DNA from: Microbacterium sp. TPD7012
GTDB taxonomy: Bacteria; Actinomycetota; Actinomycetes; Actinomycetales; Microbacteriaceae
NCBI RefSeq assembly: GCF_003075395.1
Contig: NZ_QDFV01000003.1
Coordinates: forward strand, 310,685-374,684
Direction: 5' to 3'
Length of the DNA: 64,000 nt
The position numbers and the translations under genes were made by a program. Shown piece by piece: positions 44,671 to 53,995 of this stretch; position 1 is the stretch's first letter; every line of letters begins with the position of its first letter. Under the pieces are notes generated by a model. That model saw only the letters and a program-made list of their open reading frames with translations, did not search any database and was not told the DNA's origin.

Positions 44671-45635
44671 GGATCCCATCCGGAGACGTCCACCGGGTGC
44701 TCGTCGCACAGCAGCTCGTCGCTGCCGGCGGCCCGCACCTCGCCGATGACCCGGAATCCGGGCGGGAGGACGCCGTCCGGGAACGTCGCGAGGAGACCGT
44801 GATCCTCGCCGCCCGCCAGCGCACGATCCGGATCGTCGCCGAGGGACCCGCCGTCGAGAGCGATCGTGACCCCCGACGCCGCGGCCATCCGCCGCGCATC
44901 GAGTGCGAGGCCGTCGGAGATGTCCATCATGGCGGTCGCGCCCGCCGTCGCGGCCACCGGGCCGAGTCCGACCGGCGGAGAAGGACGCAGCTGCGCGGCG
45001 ACCGCGGCGCTCTCCCCCGCGGCGAGCTTCGACGGATCGACCGCGACCGGCACGTCGCCGTCACGGAACCGACCGAACAGCACGGCGAGGCCATGCGCGG
45101 CGTGCCCCAGCTCGCCCGCGACCGCGACCACGTCGCCCGGTCGGGCGCCGGAGCGGGTCACCGCCGCCCGTCCCTCCACATCGCCGAGCGCGGTCACCGC
45201 GACGGTCAGCACATCGGAGACCGTGAGGTCCCCGCCCACCACGGCGCAGCCGGGAGCCAACGCCGCGCAGGCCTCACGGAACCCGTCGGCGAGCCGCTCG
45301 ACGAAGGACAGGCGCAGATCACGCGGGACGGCGAGGGCCACGAGAAGCGCGGTCGGGCGGGCGCCCATCGCCGCGATGTCCGCGAGGTTCACCGCCGCCG
45401 CCTTCCAGCCGAGGTCGTACCCGTTCGACCAGGCGAGCCGGAAGTCCGGTCCGTGCACGAGGGTGTCCGTCGTCGCCACCACGCTGCCCGACGGCGCGGC
45501 GACGACAGCCGCATCGTCGCCCGGCCCGAGGAGCGTGTACGTCCCCGGAGCGGTGCGGGTGAGGATCGCTCGGAGGATCGCGCCTTCCGAGAGATCTCCG
45601 AGGGCAGGGTCGTCGGCTGCGGGTCGGGAGGGCAT
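44640..45635 (-). CDS. thiL: thiamine-monophosphate kinase
   Basis: Phosphorylates thiamine monophosphate to the cofactor thiamine diphosphate. The 331-residue PurM-like protein has LGPGDDAAVV, ATTDTLVHGPDFR, GWKAAAVNLADIAAMGA, GGDLTVSD and MMDISDGLALD blocks. The ATG lies 7 nt after TACCTT. No thiamine biosynthesis genes are adjacent. Confidence 0.95.
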   Translation of the reverse strand: MPSRPAADDPALGDLSEGAILRAILTRTAPGTYTLLGPGDDAAVVAAPSGSVVATTDTLVHGPDFRLAWSNGYDLGWKAAAVNLADIAAMGARPTALLVALAVPRDLRLSFVERLADGFREACAALAPGCAVVGGDLTVSDVLTVAVTALGDVEGRAAVTRSGARPGDVVAVAGELGHAAHGLAVLFGRFRDGDVPVAVDPSKLAAGESAAVAAQLRPSPPVGLGPVAATAGATAMMDISDGLALDARRMAAASGVTIALDGGSLGDDPDRALAGGEDHGLLATFPDGVLPPGFRVIGEVRAAGSDELLCDEHPVDVSGWDPYRDWDSVAG

Positions 45636-45642
45636 GCTGTCA

Positions 45643-45652
45643 AAGGTAGCCT
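45643..45652. promoter_or_regulatory. overlapping divergent -10 boxes of thiL and the DUF3515 gene
   Basis: TACCTT on the minus strand (45648-45643, 7 nt before thiL) and TAGCCT on the plus strand (45647-45652, 6 nt before ATG 45659) share two bases. The two start codons are only 23 bp apart. Confidence 0.5.
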
Positions 45653-45658
45653 GGAAGC

Positions 45659-46141
45659 ATGCTCCGTTCCCGTCGCCTCGCAGCCGTCGCAGGTGCGGTG
45701 ATCCTGGCCGCGGCCCTCGCCGGCTGCTCCACGACCGTGCATCTCGAACCCGCCGAGGATGCGAACGATCCCGGCTGCGCTGCGGTCTCCGTGCTGCTCC
45801 CGGACAGCGTCGGAGGCTTCGACCGGGTCTGGACCGATGCTCAGGCGACCGGCGCGTGGGGCGACCCGACGATCGTGCTGCGCTGCGGCGTCGAGCCGCC
45901 CGCCCCGTCCGCGCTCGTGTGCACGACGATCGGCGGCGTCGATTGGCTCGTCCTCGATCAGGAGGAGGAGCGCCAGCGGCTCGTCACCTACGGCCGCGAA
46001 CCCGCCGTCGAGGTCAACATCCGCCGCGGCGAGCAGATCGACTTCCAGGCCGTGGTCGACACGATCTCGTCCAGCATCCAGCCGGGGCTCTCCCCGGCGA
46101 CCGCGCAGTGCACCGAGCGGGTCGAGTTCCCCGCGGGCTGA
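45659..46141 (+). CDS. DUF3515 lipoprotein
   Basis: A 160-residue predicted lipoprotein. A short hydrophobic signal ends in the lipobox LAALAGC-type sequence (AAALAGCSTT; Cys near residue 22). The mature part has three further Cys residues (PGCAAVSV, LRCGVE, VCTTIGG) and matches the actinobacterial DUF3515 family, which commonly lies next to thiL or ddl. Its function is unknown; location at the outer face of the membrane suggests an envelope role. Confidence 0.88.
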   Translation: MLRSRRLAAVAGAVILAAALAGCSTTVHLEPAEDANDPGCAAVSVLLPDSVGGFDRVWTDAQATGAWGDPTIVLRCGVEPPAPSALVCTTIGGVDWLVLDQEEERQRLVTYGREPAVEVNIRRGEQIDFQAVVDTISSSIQPGLSPATAQCTERVEFPAG

Positions 46142-46142
46142 A

Positions 46143-47225
46143 TCAGCGCCGCAGCCCGGCCTCGACCAGTTCGGTGATCAGATCGCCGTAGCTCAGCCCG
46201 GAGGCCACCCAGCACTTCGGGAACATCGAGATCGGCGTGAAGCCGGGCATCGTGTTGAGCTCGTTGACGACCAGCTCACCCGCAGGCGTCAGGAACATGT
46301 CGACGCGGGCGAGACCGCGCCCGTCGACGGCCTCGAACGCGCGGATCCCGGCGTCCTGGATCGCGGCGACCTCGGCGTCGGTCAGCTCGGCCGGGCAGAC
46401 GACGTCGACCCCGTCGCCGCCGAGGTACTTCCCCTCGAAGTCGTAGAACCCGCGAGAAGTCAGCACGATCTCGCCGGGAAGCGACGCCCGCACACCGTCG
46501 GCGCTCTCGAGCACCGCGACCTCGATCTCCCGGCCGCTCACCCCGGTCTCGATGAGCACCTTGTCGTCTTCGGCGAAGGCGGTCGCGAGAGCGGCATCCA
46601 GCTCGTCCAGGCTCTCGACCTTCGAGACACCGACGCTCGAACCGGCACGCGCCGGCTTCACGAACAGCGGCAGGCCGAGGTCTGCGGCGCTCGCGCGCAC
46701 CGGCGCGGCATCCTGGTCCCACTCCCGACCTCGGACCGTGACGCCCGGCGCGACGGAGATGCCGGCCGCCTGGAGCGCGATCTTCATGAAGTGCTTGTCC
46801 ATGCAGAGCGCGGAGTCGAGGACTCCACCGCCGGCGTAGGGAACCTCGAGGGTGTCGAAGAAGCCCTGGATCGTCCCGTCCTCCCCGTGCGTGCCGTGCA
46901 GGATGGGCAGGACCACGTCGATCTCGCCGAGCCCCTCGGTGTCACCGTCGGGGTGCACGACCCGCAGAGTGCGGTCGCCACCCGGCTCCGGCCACAGGAC
47001 GCGGGTGCCGTTGTCGACCACCTCGGGAAGGTGCGCCGCGTCGAGCGGGAACTTCGCGGGGTCGTCGTCCTCGAGGACGAATGCCCCCTCGCGCGTGATC
47101 CCCACCGGGATCACGGAGTAGCGGTCGCGATCAATCGCTCCCAGCACGCCCCCCGCCGTTGCGGAACTGATCGAATGCTCGCTGGAGCGCCCTCCGAAGA
47201 GCACCACCACCGTCTGCTTGTCCAT
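46143..47225 (-). CDS. ddl: D-alanine--D-alanine ligase
   Basis: Makes the D-Ala-D-Ala dipeptide of peptidoglycan. The 360-residue ATP-grasp enzyme has VVVLFGGRSSEHSISSATA, HGTHGEDGTIQGFF, LPLFVKPARAGSSVGVSKV and the C-terminal metal site ELNTMPGFT. The ATG at 47225 lies inside the extended 3' end of gpsA (95-nt overlap, different frame). It follows the gpsA-plsC-murA group. Confidence 0.96.
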   Translation of the reverse strand: MDKQTVVVLFGGRSSEHSISSATAGGVLGAIDRDRYSVIPVGITREGAFVLEDDDPAKFPLDAAHLPEVVDNGTRVLWPEPGGDRTLRVVHPDGDTEGLGEIDVVLPILHGTHGEDGTIQGFFDTLEVPYAGGGVLDSALCMDKHFMKIALQAAGISVAPGVTVRGREWDQDAAPVRASAADLGLPLFVKPARAGSSVGVSKVESLDELDAALATAFAEDDKVLIETGVSGREIEVAVLESADGVRASLPGEIVLTSRGFYDFEGKYLGGDGVDVVCPAELTDAEVAAIQDAGIRAFEAVDGRGLARVDMFLTPAGELVVNELNTMPGFTPISMFPKCWVASGLSYGDLITELVEAGLRR

Positions 47226-48267
47226 GGTTGGTCCTCTCACCCTGGGGGGTGTCGTCGTCCGTCGTCAGGTGGGGTGCGATATCGCGGGGATCCATCTTCC
47301 CGTCGAGCACCATCTTCACCTGTTCGACGATGGGCATGTCCACCTCGGACTCGCGGGCGAGCTGCAGCACAGGGGCGACGGAGGCGAGGCCTTCCGCCGT
47401 CTGCTGCATCTGCTTCACGACATCCTGGAAGCTGTACCCCTGGCCGAGCAGGCGCCCGGCCGTGTTGTTGCGGCTCAGCGGAGACTGGCAGGTCGCGATG
47501 AGGTCGCCGAGACCGGCGAGCCCCTGGAGCGTCTCCGGGTGCGCACCGTTCGCCACGGCGAAGTCGGTCATCTCGACGAGGCCGCGGGTGATGATCGAGG
47601 CCTTCGTGTTCTCGCCGTAGCCCACGCCGTCCACGATGCCGATCGCGACCGCGATCAGGTTCTTCAGCACACCGCCGAACTCCGTGCCGATCACGTCGGT
47701 GTTCACGAACGTGCGGAAGTAGCTGTTTCGCGCCGCCCTCGCGACGATCTCCGCCGTCTCCTGGCTGCGCGAGGAGATCACGGCGGCGGTCGGCTGCTCG
47801 CGGGCGATCTCCAGAGCCAGGTTGGGCCCGGATGCCACGGCGATGCGGTCGGGATCGCAGCGCAGCTCCTGCTGGATGACCTGGCTCATGCGCAGTCCGG
47901 TGCCGCGCTCGACGCCCTTCATCAGGCTGACGATCTTGGCGTCGCTGTCGGCCAGCAGGGGGCGCAGCGCCTTGAGGTTCTCACGCAGCGACTGGCTCGG
48001 CACCGAGAGATAGACCTGCTCCGCGCCCTCGAGCGAGGTGGCCAGCTCATGCGTCGCCGCCATCGAGCGGGGAAGGTTGATGCCTGGCAGGTATCGCGAG
48101 TTGCGCTTTGCCTCGTCGATCTCGTGCGCGAGCTCGGCGCGGCGTGCCCACATCGTCACCTGCGCCCCGCCGTCGGCGAGGATCTTGCCGAAGGTGGTGC
48201 CCCAGCTGCCGGCGCCGATGACCGTGGCCCGCGGGCCGATCGGGACGGCGGGTCTCTTAGGAGTCAA
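47131..48267 (-). CDS. gpsA: NAD(P)H-dependent glycerol-3-phosphate dehydrogenase
   Basis: Makes sn-glycerol 3-phosphate from dihydroxyacetone phosphate for phospholipid synthesis. The 378-residue protein has ATVIGAGSWGTTFGKIL (14-30), SLMKGVERG, GPNLALEIA and EFGGVLKNLIAVAIGIVDG. The only plausible start is TTG 48267, which overlaps the plsC stop by 11 nt. The last 45 or so residues after KMDPRDIAPHL are a low-complexity extension overlapping ddl. It is opposite in metabolic direction to the GlpD pathway. Confidence 0.94.
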   Translation of the reverse strand: MTPKRPAVPIGPRATVIGAGSWGTTFGKILADGGAQVTMWARRAELAHEIDEAKRNSRYLPGINLPRSMAATHELATSLEGAEQVYLSVPSQSLRENLKALRPLLADSDAKIVSLMKGVERGTGLRMSQVIQQELRCDPDRIAVASGPNLALEIAREQPTAAVISSRSQETAEIVARAARNSYFRTFVNTDVIGTEFGGVLKNLIAVAIGIVDGVGYGENTKASIITRGLVEMTDFAVANGAHPETLQGLAGLGDLIATCQSPLSRNNTAGRLLGQGYSFQDVVKQMQQTAEGLASVAPVLQLARESEVDMPIVEQVKMVLDGKMDPRDIAPHLTTDDDTPQGERTNHGQADGGGALRRALQRAFDQFRNGGGRAGSD

Positions 48268-49021
48268 GGCGACCCGTCTCCTTCTGGCCGTGGCTCGCGG
48301 GATTCCAGCGTTCCGCGGGCGCCTTCTCATCGCGCAGCTCCTCGAGCAGAGCGGTGATCGCATCCATCAGACGCGTGGTCGCCTCGTTGAGCGCCGCCGG
48401 CTCACCCGCGCGGCTGCGCAGGTCGGAGACGTCGACCGGATCGCCGATGACCACCTGCACGGGCTTGCGCAGCGGCCAGAGGCTGAGGCCCTTCTGGTAG
48501 CGGCCCATGATGGCCTGCGTGCCCCACTGCGCCATGGGGATCAGCGGGATGCCGTCGGCGAGGGCCAGTCGCACCGCGCCGGACTTGCCGCGCATCGGCC
48601 AGAGCTCGGGGTCGCGCGTGAGCGTGCCCTCCGGGTACACGATGACGCCGCGTCCGTGCTCGACGAGCTCGGCCGACTGCTTCATGGTCTGCTTCGCGGA
48701 CGCCGCCGACGACGTGCGGGCCACGGGGATCATGCCGGTGCGCTTCAGGAACCACCCCAGCACCGGTACACGGAAGAGGCTCTCCTTGGCCATGAACCGC
48801 GGGGCGCGGCCGATGCGCCACACGGCGACGGACACGATCAGCGGATCGAACTCGGAGTAGTGGTTCGGAGCGAGGACGAAGGACCCCTCCTGCGGAAGCT
48901 TCTCCGCACCCGTGACGCGGATCTTCGCGATCAGGGCGACCGGTGGGATCACCAGCGCGGCGAGCGGCCAGAACACACTCGGCCGCGTCGTCTCCGACGA
49001 TCGGGAAGTCACCCGCGTCAC
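48257..49021 (-). CDS. plsC: 1-acyl-sn-glycerol-3-phosphate acyltransferase
   Basis: Acylates lysophosphatidate to phosphatidate. The 254-residue protein has a hydrophobic N-terminal segment (FWPLAALVIPPVALIA), the catalytic NHYSEFDP (HxxxxD) and VIVYPEGTLTRD. GTG 49021 overlaps the murA stop (GTGA). Next to gpsA, which supplies glycerol 3-phosphate, it forms a lipid-precursor pair inside a wall-synthesis operon. Confidence 0.92.
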   Translation of the reverse strand: MTRVTSRSSETTRPSVFWPLAALVIPPVALIAKIRVTGAEKLPQEGSFVLAPNHYSEFDPLIVSVAVWRIGRAPRFMAKESLFRVPVLGWFLKRTGMIPVARTSSAASAKQTMKQSAELVEHGRGVIVYPEGTLTRDPELWPMRGKSGAVRLALADGIPLIPMAQWGTQAIMGRYQKGLSLWPLRKPVQVVIGDPVDVSDLRSRAGEPAALNEATTRLMDAITALLEELRDEKAPAERWNPASHGQKETGRLDS

Positions 49022-50385
49022 CGGATGACGTCGAAGTCGGCGCCCAGTGCGTCGAGCTTGGCCAGGAACTTCTCGTAGCCGCGGCTGAGGATGTCGACGC
49101 CCGAGACCTTCGACTCGCCCGTCGCGGTGAGGGCGGCGATGACGTGGCTGTAGCCGCCCCGGAGGTCGGGGACGACGATGTCGGCGCCGTGCAGCGGGGT
49201 CGGGCCGGTGATGACGGCGGCCTGCTCCAGCTCGCGACGCGGAACCCGACGAGGACCGGCCTGAAGGCCGTGCGGGTGCACGACGATGTCGGCGCCCATC
49301 TTGACCAGCGCGTCGGTGAAGCCCATCCGGTTCTCGTACACGGTCTCGTGCACCACGGAGCGGCCGTGCGCCTGCGTCAGCGCCACCACGAGCGGCTGCT
49401 GCCAGTCGGTCATGAAGCCGGGGTGCACGTCGGTCTCGACGACCACGGGCTGGATGTCGCCGTCGCGACGGAAGAGGATGCCGTCCTCCTGGACGTCGAA
49501 CCAGCCGCCGGCCTTGCGGAACACGTTGAGGAACGTGAGCATCTCCTGCTGCTTCGCGCCGCCGACGAAGATCTCGCCGTCGGTCGCCAGCGCGGCAGAC
49601 GCCCAGGACGCGGCCTCGTTGCGGTCGAAGATGGAGCGGTGGTCGTAGCCGCGGAGCTTCTCGACGCCCTCGATCACGATGACGCGGTTGGGCTCGTAGG
49701 AGATGATCGCGCCCATCTTCTGCAGGACGGCGATGAGATCCATGATCTCGGGCTCGATGGCCGCGTTGCGCAGCTCCGTCGTGCCCTCCGCGCGGACGGC
49801 GGTGAGCAGCACCTGCTCGGTGGCGCCGACGCTCGGGTACGGGAGGTGGATGTTCGCCCCGTGCAGACGCCCGTGCGGCGTGGAGAGACGGATGCCGCTG
49901 GGGAGCTTCTCGACCACGGCGCCGAACTTGCGGAGCGCGTCCAGGTGGAAGTCGATCGGGCGATCGCCGATGCGGCATCCGCCGAGGTCGGGGATGAACG
50001 CCTGACCGAGACGGTGCAGCAGCGGTCCGCAGAAGAGGATCGGGATCCGGGAGGCGCCGGCATGGGCGTCGATCTCCTCGAAGTGCGCCGATTCGACGTC
50101 GCTCGGGTCGAACACCAGCGCGCCGGGCTCGTCTCCGTCGGAGACGTTGACGCCGTGCACTTCGAGCAGCGAGCGGACGACGGCCACGTCGCTGATCGCG
50201 GGGACGTCGCGGAGCACGCTGACGGTCTCGCCGAGGAGCGAGGCCACCATCGCCTTCGTCGCGAGGTTCTTGGCCCCCTTGACGTCGACGCGACCGCTGA
50301 GCGGGCGGCCGCCTCGAATGGCGAGGACGTCTCCGGTGAGAGCGGGGACTCCGTCCGGAAGAGCGTCGCGCACAGGTGTCGTCAT
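49018..50385 (-). CDS. murA: UDP-N-acetylglucosamine 1-carboxyvinyltransferase
   Basis: First committed step of peptidoglycan synthesis. The 455-residue protein has the substrate-binding Lys-Asn pair at 39-40 (VKGAKNLATKAM) and an active-site Cys137 in LGGCRIGDRPID. Cys, rather than the Asp found in mycobacterial MurA, is the fosfomycin-reactive form. The domain ends with the usual MGADI and GGYSHVIAALTA blocks. It is coupled to plsC. Confidence 0.96.
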   Translation of the reverse strand: MTTPVRDALPDGVPALTGDVLAIRGGRPLSGRVDVKGAKNLATKAMVASLLGETVSVLRDVPAISDVAVVRSLLEVHGVNVSDGDEPGALVFDPSDVESAHFEEIDAHAGASRIPILFCGPLLHRLGQAFIPDLGGCRIGDRPIDFHLDALRKFGAVVEKLPSGIRLSTPHGRLHGANIHLPYPSVGATEQVLLTAVRAEGTTELRNAAIEPEIMDLIAVLQKMGAIISYEPNRVIVIEGVEKLRGYDHRSIFDRNEAASWASAALATDGEIFVGGAKQQEMLTFLNVFRKAGGWFDVQEDGILFRRDGDIQPVVVETDVHPGFMTDWQQPLVVALTQAHGRSVVHETVYENRMGFTDALVKMGADIVVHPHGLQAGPRRVPRRELEQAAVITGPTPLHGADIVVPDLRGGYSHVIAALTATGESKVSGVDILSRGYEKFLAKLDALGADFDVIR

Positions 50386-50452
50386 TCGGAGCCTCACTTC
50401 ATTCCACGGATTTCGGGGGCGGGTTGCCCCTGGCTCCCCCGCCCCCTCCGTG

Positions 50453-51049
50453 TCACTGCACGGGGAGGGTTCGGGGCCGCCACGACTCGCGACGGGCCTC
50501 GAACTGCGCGATCTTGTCTTCGTTGCGCAGCGTGAGCCCGATGTCATCGAGCCCTTCGAGGAGCCGCCATCTAGTGTAATCGTCGATCCCGATGTCGGCC
50601 TGGACGTCGCCGATCGAGGCGGTGCGCGCCTCGAGATCCACGGTGATCTGCGCCCCGGGATTCCGGTCGATCTCGGCCCAGATCAGCTCGAGATCCTCTT
50701 CCGAGATGGTCGCTGCGAGGAGTCCCTGCTTGCCCGAGTTGCCGCGGAAGATGTCGGCGAATCGCGGGCTGAGCACGACCTTGAAGCCGAAGTCGCGCAG
50801 CGCCCAGACGGCGTGCTCACGGCTGGATCCGGTTCCGAAGTCAGAGCCGGCGACGAGCACCGAGGCCCCCTGGAACGGCGCCTGGTTGAGGACGAACTCC
50901 GGATCCTGACGCCAGGCGTGGAAGAGCGCATCCTCGAAGCCCGTCTTGGTGACCCGCTTCAGGAAGACGGCGGGGATGATCTGATCGGTGTCGACATTGG
51001 AGCGCTTCAGCGGAGCCGCGATGCCGGTGTGCGTGGTGAACTTCTCCAT
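50453..51049 (-). CDS. leuD: 3-isopropylmalate dehydratase small subunit
   Basis: Swivel-domain subunit of isopropylmalate isomerase in leucine synthesis. The 198-residue protein has [17 protein letters not shown] and the substrate-binding loop [18 protein letters not shown]. It starts 2 nt after the leuC stop and so is co-transcribed with leuC under the leader-peptide control described upstream. Confidence 0.97.
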   Translation of the reverse strand: MEKFTTHTGIAAPLKRSNVDTDQIIPAVFLKRVTKTGFEDALFHAWRQDPEFVLNQAPFQGASVLVAGSDFGTGSSREHAVWALRDFGFKVVLSPRFADIFRGNSGKQGLLAATISEEDLELIWAEIDRNPGAQITVDLEARTASIGDVQADIGIDDYTRWRLLEGLDDIGLTLRNEDKIAQFEARRESWRPRTLPVQ

Positions 51050-51051
51050 GA

Positions 51052-52509
51052 TCAGGCCTCTTCTCCGATGGTGACGAGCAGATCGGCAGGGCTCGACAGC
51101 GTGCCGCGGATGGCGGTCGCCGCCGCGACGAGCGGCGACACGAGGTGCGTGCGCCCACCCTTGCCCTGACGGCCCTCGAAGTTGCGGTTGGAGGTCGACG
51201 CGCAGCGCTCCCCCGGTGCGAGCTGATCCGGATTCATGCCGAGGCACATCGAGCAGCCTGCGAAGCGCCACTCGGCGCCGAAGTCGGTGATGATCTTGTC
51301 CAGGCCCTCGGCCTCTGCCTCGAGCCGCACGCGGGCGGAGCCGGGGACGACCATGACACGGACGCCGTCCGCCTTCTTCTTGCCCTCGATGATCGAGGCG
51401 AAGGCGCGCAGGTCCTCGATGCGGCTGTTGGTGCACGAGCCCATGAAGACCGCGTCGACGGGCACCTCCTTGAGCGGCGTCCCCGGCGTGAGGGCCATGT
51501 ACTCCAGGGCGCGCTCCGCCGCGGCGCGCTCGTTCGGATCGGCGATCTCGGCCGGGTCCGGAACGGATGCCGACAGCGAGCTGCCCTGCCCCGGGTTGGT
51601 CCCCCAGGTGACGAACGGCTCGAGCTCGTCGGCGTCGATGAAGACCTCGGCGTCGAACACCGCGCCCTCATCGGTGGGCAGCGTGCGCCAGTAGGCGACG
51701 GCATCCTCCCAGTCCTGGCCCTTCGGCGCGTGCTGGCGCCCTTCCAGGTAGGCGAAGGTCGTCTCGTCGGGCGCCACCATTCCGGCGCGGGCGCCGGCCT
51801 CGATCGACATGTTGCAGATCGTCATGCGGCCCTCCATCGACAGCGCGCGGATCGCGCTGCCGCGGAACTCCAGGACGTAGCCCTGACCGCCGCCGGTGCC
51901 GATCTTGGCGATCACGGCGAGGATGATGTCCTTGGCGGTGACGCCGGGGCGCAACGTGCCCTCGACCGTGATCGCCATGGTCTTGAAGGGCTTGAGCGGC
52001 AGCGTCTGCGTGGCCATGACGTGCTCGACCTCGCTCGTGCCGATGCCGAACGCCATGGCGCCGAACGCGCCGTGCGTCGAGGTGTGCGAGTCGCCGCAGA
52101 CGACGGTGATGCCGGGCATGGTCAGGCCGAGCTGCGGTCCGACCACGTGCACGATGCCCTGCTCGGCGTCGCCCAGCGAGTGCAGGCGCACGCCGAACTC
52201 GGCCGCGTTGCGCCGCAGCGTCTCGATCTGCGTGCGACTGGTGAGGTCGGCGATCGGCTTGTCGATCTCCCACGTCGGGGTGTTGTGGTCTTCCGTGGCG
52301 ATCGTGAGGTCGAGTCGGCGGAGGGGGCGGCCTTCGCTGCGCAGGCCGTCGAAGGCCTGCGGGCTGGTGACCTCGTGCACGAGGTGCAGGTCGATGTAGA
52401 TGAGGTCCGGTTCGCCGTTCTCGCCCTTGACGACGAGATGGTCGTCCCAGACCTTCTCGGCCAGGGTCCTGCGGCGTGCGGAATCGGAACCGGGTGCGGG
52501 GGTGCTCAT
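51052..52509 (-). CDS. leuC: 3-isopropylmalate dehydratase large subunit
   Basis: Iron-sulfur subunit of isopropylmalate isomerase. The 485-residue aconitase-family protein has [15 protein letters not shown], the cluster ligands in [12 protein letters not shown] and [10 protein letters not shown], and [13 protein letters not shown]. An AGGAG site lies 7 nt before the ATG at 52509. The gene is preceded by a leucine-rich leader ORF and a hairpin. leuA and leuB are not in this window. Confidence 0.97.
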   Translation of the reverse strand: MSTPAPGSDSARRRTLAEKVWDDHLVVKGENGEPDLIYIDLHLVHEVTSPQAFDGLRSEGRPLRRLDLTIATEDHNTPTWEIDKPIADLTSRTQIETLRRNAAEFGVRLHSLGDAEQGIVHVVGPQLGLTMPGITVVCGDSHTSTHGAFGAMAFGIGTSEVEHVMATQTLPLKPFKTMAITVEGTLRPGVTAKDIILAVIAKIGTGGGQGYVLEFRGSAIRALSMEGRMTICNMSIEAGARAGMVAPDETTFAYLEGRQHAPKGQDWEDAVAYWRTLPTDEGAVFDAEVFIDADELEPFVTWGTNPGQGSSLSASVPDPAEIADPNERAAAERALEYMALTPGTPLKEVPVDAVFMGSCTNSRIEDLRAFASIIEGKKKADGVRVMVVPGSARVRLEAEAEGLDKIITDFGAEWRFAGCSMCLGMNPDQLAPGERCASTSNRNFEGRQGKGGRTHLVSPLVAAATAIRGTLSSPADLLVTIGEEA

Positions 52510-52550
52510 TGCGTTTCTCCTGAAGCTGGCGGTTCGGCCCACGATGGACT

Positions 52551-52589
52551 CCGCGACGAGGAGGGGCTCAGAACGAGGTCTCGTCGCGG
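52551..52589 (-). promoter_or_regulatory. leucine attenuator hairpin upstream of leuCD
   Basis: A perfect 10-bp stem pairs CCGCGACGAG with CTCGTCGCGG. On the minus strand its 5' arm lies inside the leader ORF, directly after the Leu codons. Its 3' arm runs into CTCCT, which is complementary to the AGGAG of leuC (52521-52517). The stem could therefore switch between protecting and freeing the leuC ribosome-binding site. No U run is present, which favours translational or Rho-dependent control. Confidence 0.65.
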
Positions 52590-52618
52590 CCGCTAAGAAG
52601 AAGGAGCACGGTCCGCAT
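52568..52618 (-). CDS. leuCD leader peptide with four consecutive Leu codons
   Basis: The 16-residue peptide [16 protein letters not shown] has Leu codons CTC CTT CTT CTT at 52606-52595. CTT is unusual in this GC-rich genome, so translation there should be very sensitive to charged tRNA-Leu. The ATG lies exactly 6 nt after TAATCT, so the transcript probably begins at the ATG. Stop TGA 58 nt before leuC. Confidence 0.85.
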   Translation of the reverse strand: MRTVLLLLSGRDETSF

Positions 52619-52624
52619 GACGTC

Positions 52625-52630
52625 AGATTA
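52625..52630 (-). promoter_or_regulatory. -10 box TAATCT of the leuCD leader
   Basis: TAATCT ends 6 nt before the leader ATG at 52618. Confidence 0.6.
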
Positions 52631-52699
52631 CCACCGCCCAGGCGTGCTCCGACCCGCCGTGACACTCTGTTCTTCACCCGACCGACCGAGAGGCACCGC

Positions 52700-53995
52700 A
52701 TGACCGTCGACACCGCCCGCTTCGCCACCCGTGCGGTGCATGCCGCGAGAGGCCGCGAGACGGCGGCACCCCGAGCCACGCCGATCTACCTCACGGCCGG
52801 GTTCGAGTTCGACGACTTCGACCATGCGGCGGACCACTTCGGCACCGGCACCGGATTCGGCTACACCCGCACCGGGAACCCGACCGTGCACGCGGCAGAG
52901 CGTCAGCTCGCCGCCCTCGAGTCCGGAGCGGATGCCGTGCTCGTCGCGAGCGGGCAGGCCGCGGTCGTGACGGCGCTGCTGACCGTCGCCGGCGCGGGCG
53001 ATCACATCGTGACCTCGACGCACATCTACGAGGGGACCCGGGGCCTGTTTCTCGACAACCTCGCCCGACTCGACATCGAGACCACGTTCATCGACGACAT
53101 CGCCGACCCGGAGGCCTGGCGTGCGGCGATCCGACCCAACACGCGCGCGCTGTTCGCGGAGTCCATCGCCAACGCCCGCAACGACGTGCTCGACGTCGCC
53201 GCCATCAGCGCCGTCGCCGACGAGGCGGCCATCCCCCTGATCGTCGACAACACGCTGGCCACTCCCTTCCTGCTGCGCCCGATCGAGCACGGCGCGGCGA
53301 TCGTCGTGCACTCGGCGTCGAAGTTCCTCGCCGGCCACGGATCGGTCCTCGGCGGGGTGATCGTGGACGACGGTCGCTTCGACGCGGAGCGCGCGGGTCA
53401 CAACGCACCGCATCTCGTGCTCCCCGGTCGCGGCGGACTGCCGAGCGTCGCCGCCCGGCACGGCGGCCGCGCGCGGATCGCGTACGCACGCGAGTCGGTG
53501 GCTCCGCGCTTCGGCGCCTCCCCCTCGCCTCTGAACGCCTTCCTGATCGGTCAGGGCGCGGAGACCCTCGGGCTGCGCGTCGAACGTCAGTCGCGCAACG
53601 CCCTGGCGATCGCTCAGTGGCTCGAGGCGCAGGAGGCGGTCGAGAGCGTCGACTACGTCGGCCTGCCGTCGCACCCGGATCACGACACCGCGGTGCGCTA
53701 CCTCGAGGGCGGCTTCGGCTCCATCTTCACGTTCACTCTTCGCGGCGGCCTCGACGCCGCCCGCCAGTTCGTCGAGCAGGTGCGCGTCTTCACGCACATG
53801 ACGCACATCGGCGACGTGCGCTCGCTGGTGCTGCATCCCGGCACGACGAGCCACGCGCAGCGCACGGAGGAGGAGCGCGAACTGCTCGGCGTGCGCCCCG
53901 GCACGCTGCGCCTGTCCATCGGCATCGAGGACATCGAGGACCTCATCTCCGATCTGGCGCGCGTGCTCGACGCCACGCGCGAGGCGGTGGCATGA
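52700..53995 (+). CDS. metY: O-acetylhomoserine/O-succinylhomoserine sulfhydrylase-like PLP enzyme
   Basis: Cys/Met-metabolism PLP enzyme that most likely makes homocysteine from O-acetylhomoserine and sulfide. The 431-residue protein has [19 protein letters not shown], the PLP-lysine block [13 protein letters not shown] (Lys208) and the C-terminal [14 protein letters not shown]. Related lyases share these motifs, so substrate choice is uncertain. It is coupled (ATGA) to a flavin monooxygenase, pointing to use of sulfur from organic sources. Confidence 0.85.
   Translation: MTVDTARFATRAVHAARGRETAAPRATPIYLTAGFEFDDFDHAADHFGTGTGFGYTRTGNPTVHAAERQLAALESGADAVLVASGQAAVVTALLTVAGAGDHIVTSTHIYEGTRGLFLDNLARLDIETTFIDDIADPEAWRAAIRPNTRALFAESIANARNDVLDVAAISAVADEAAIPLIVDNTLATPFLLRPIEHGAAIVVHSASKFLAGHGSVLGGVIVDDGRFDAERAGHNAPHLVLPGRGGLPSVAARHGGRARIAYARESVAPRFGASPSPLNAFLIGQGAETLGLRVERQSRNALAIAQWLEAQEAVESVDYVGLPSHPDHDTAVRYLEGGFGSIFTFTLRGGLDAARQFVEQVRVFTHMTHIGDVRSLVLHPGTTSHAQRTEEERELLGVRPGTLRLSIGIEDIEDLISDLARVLDATREAVA

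Noticed and set aside
52619..52699. SAM-type riboswitch in front of metY
   Set aside because: The gap before metY is short, shared with the leuCD promoter, and shows none of the SAM riboswitch core sequences.
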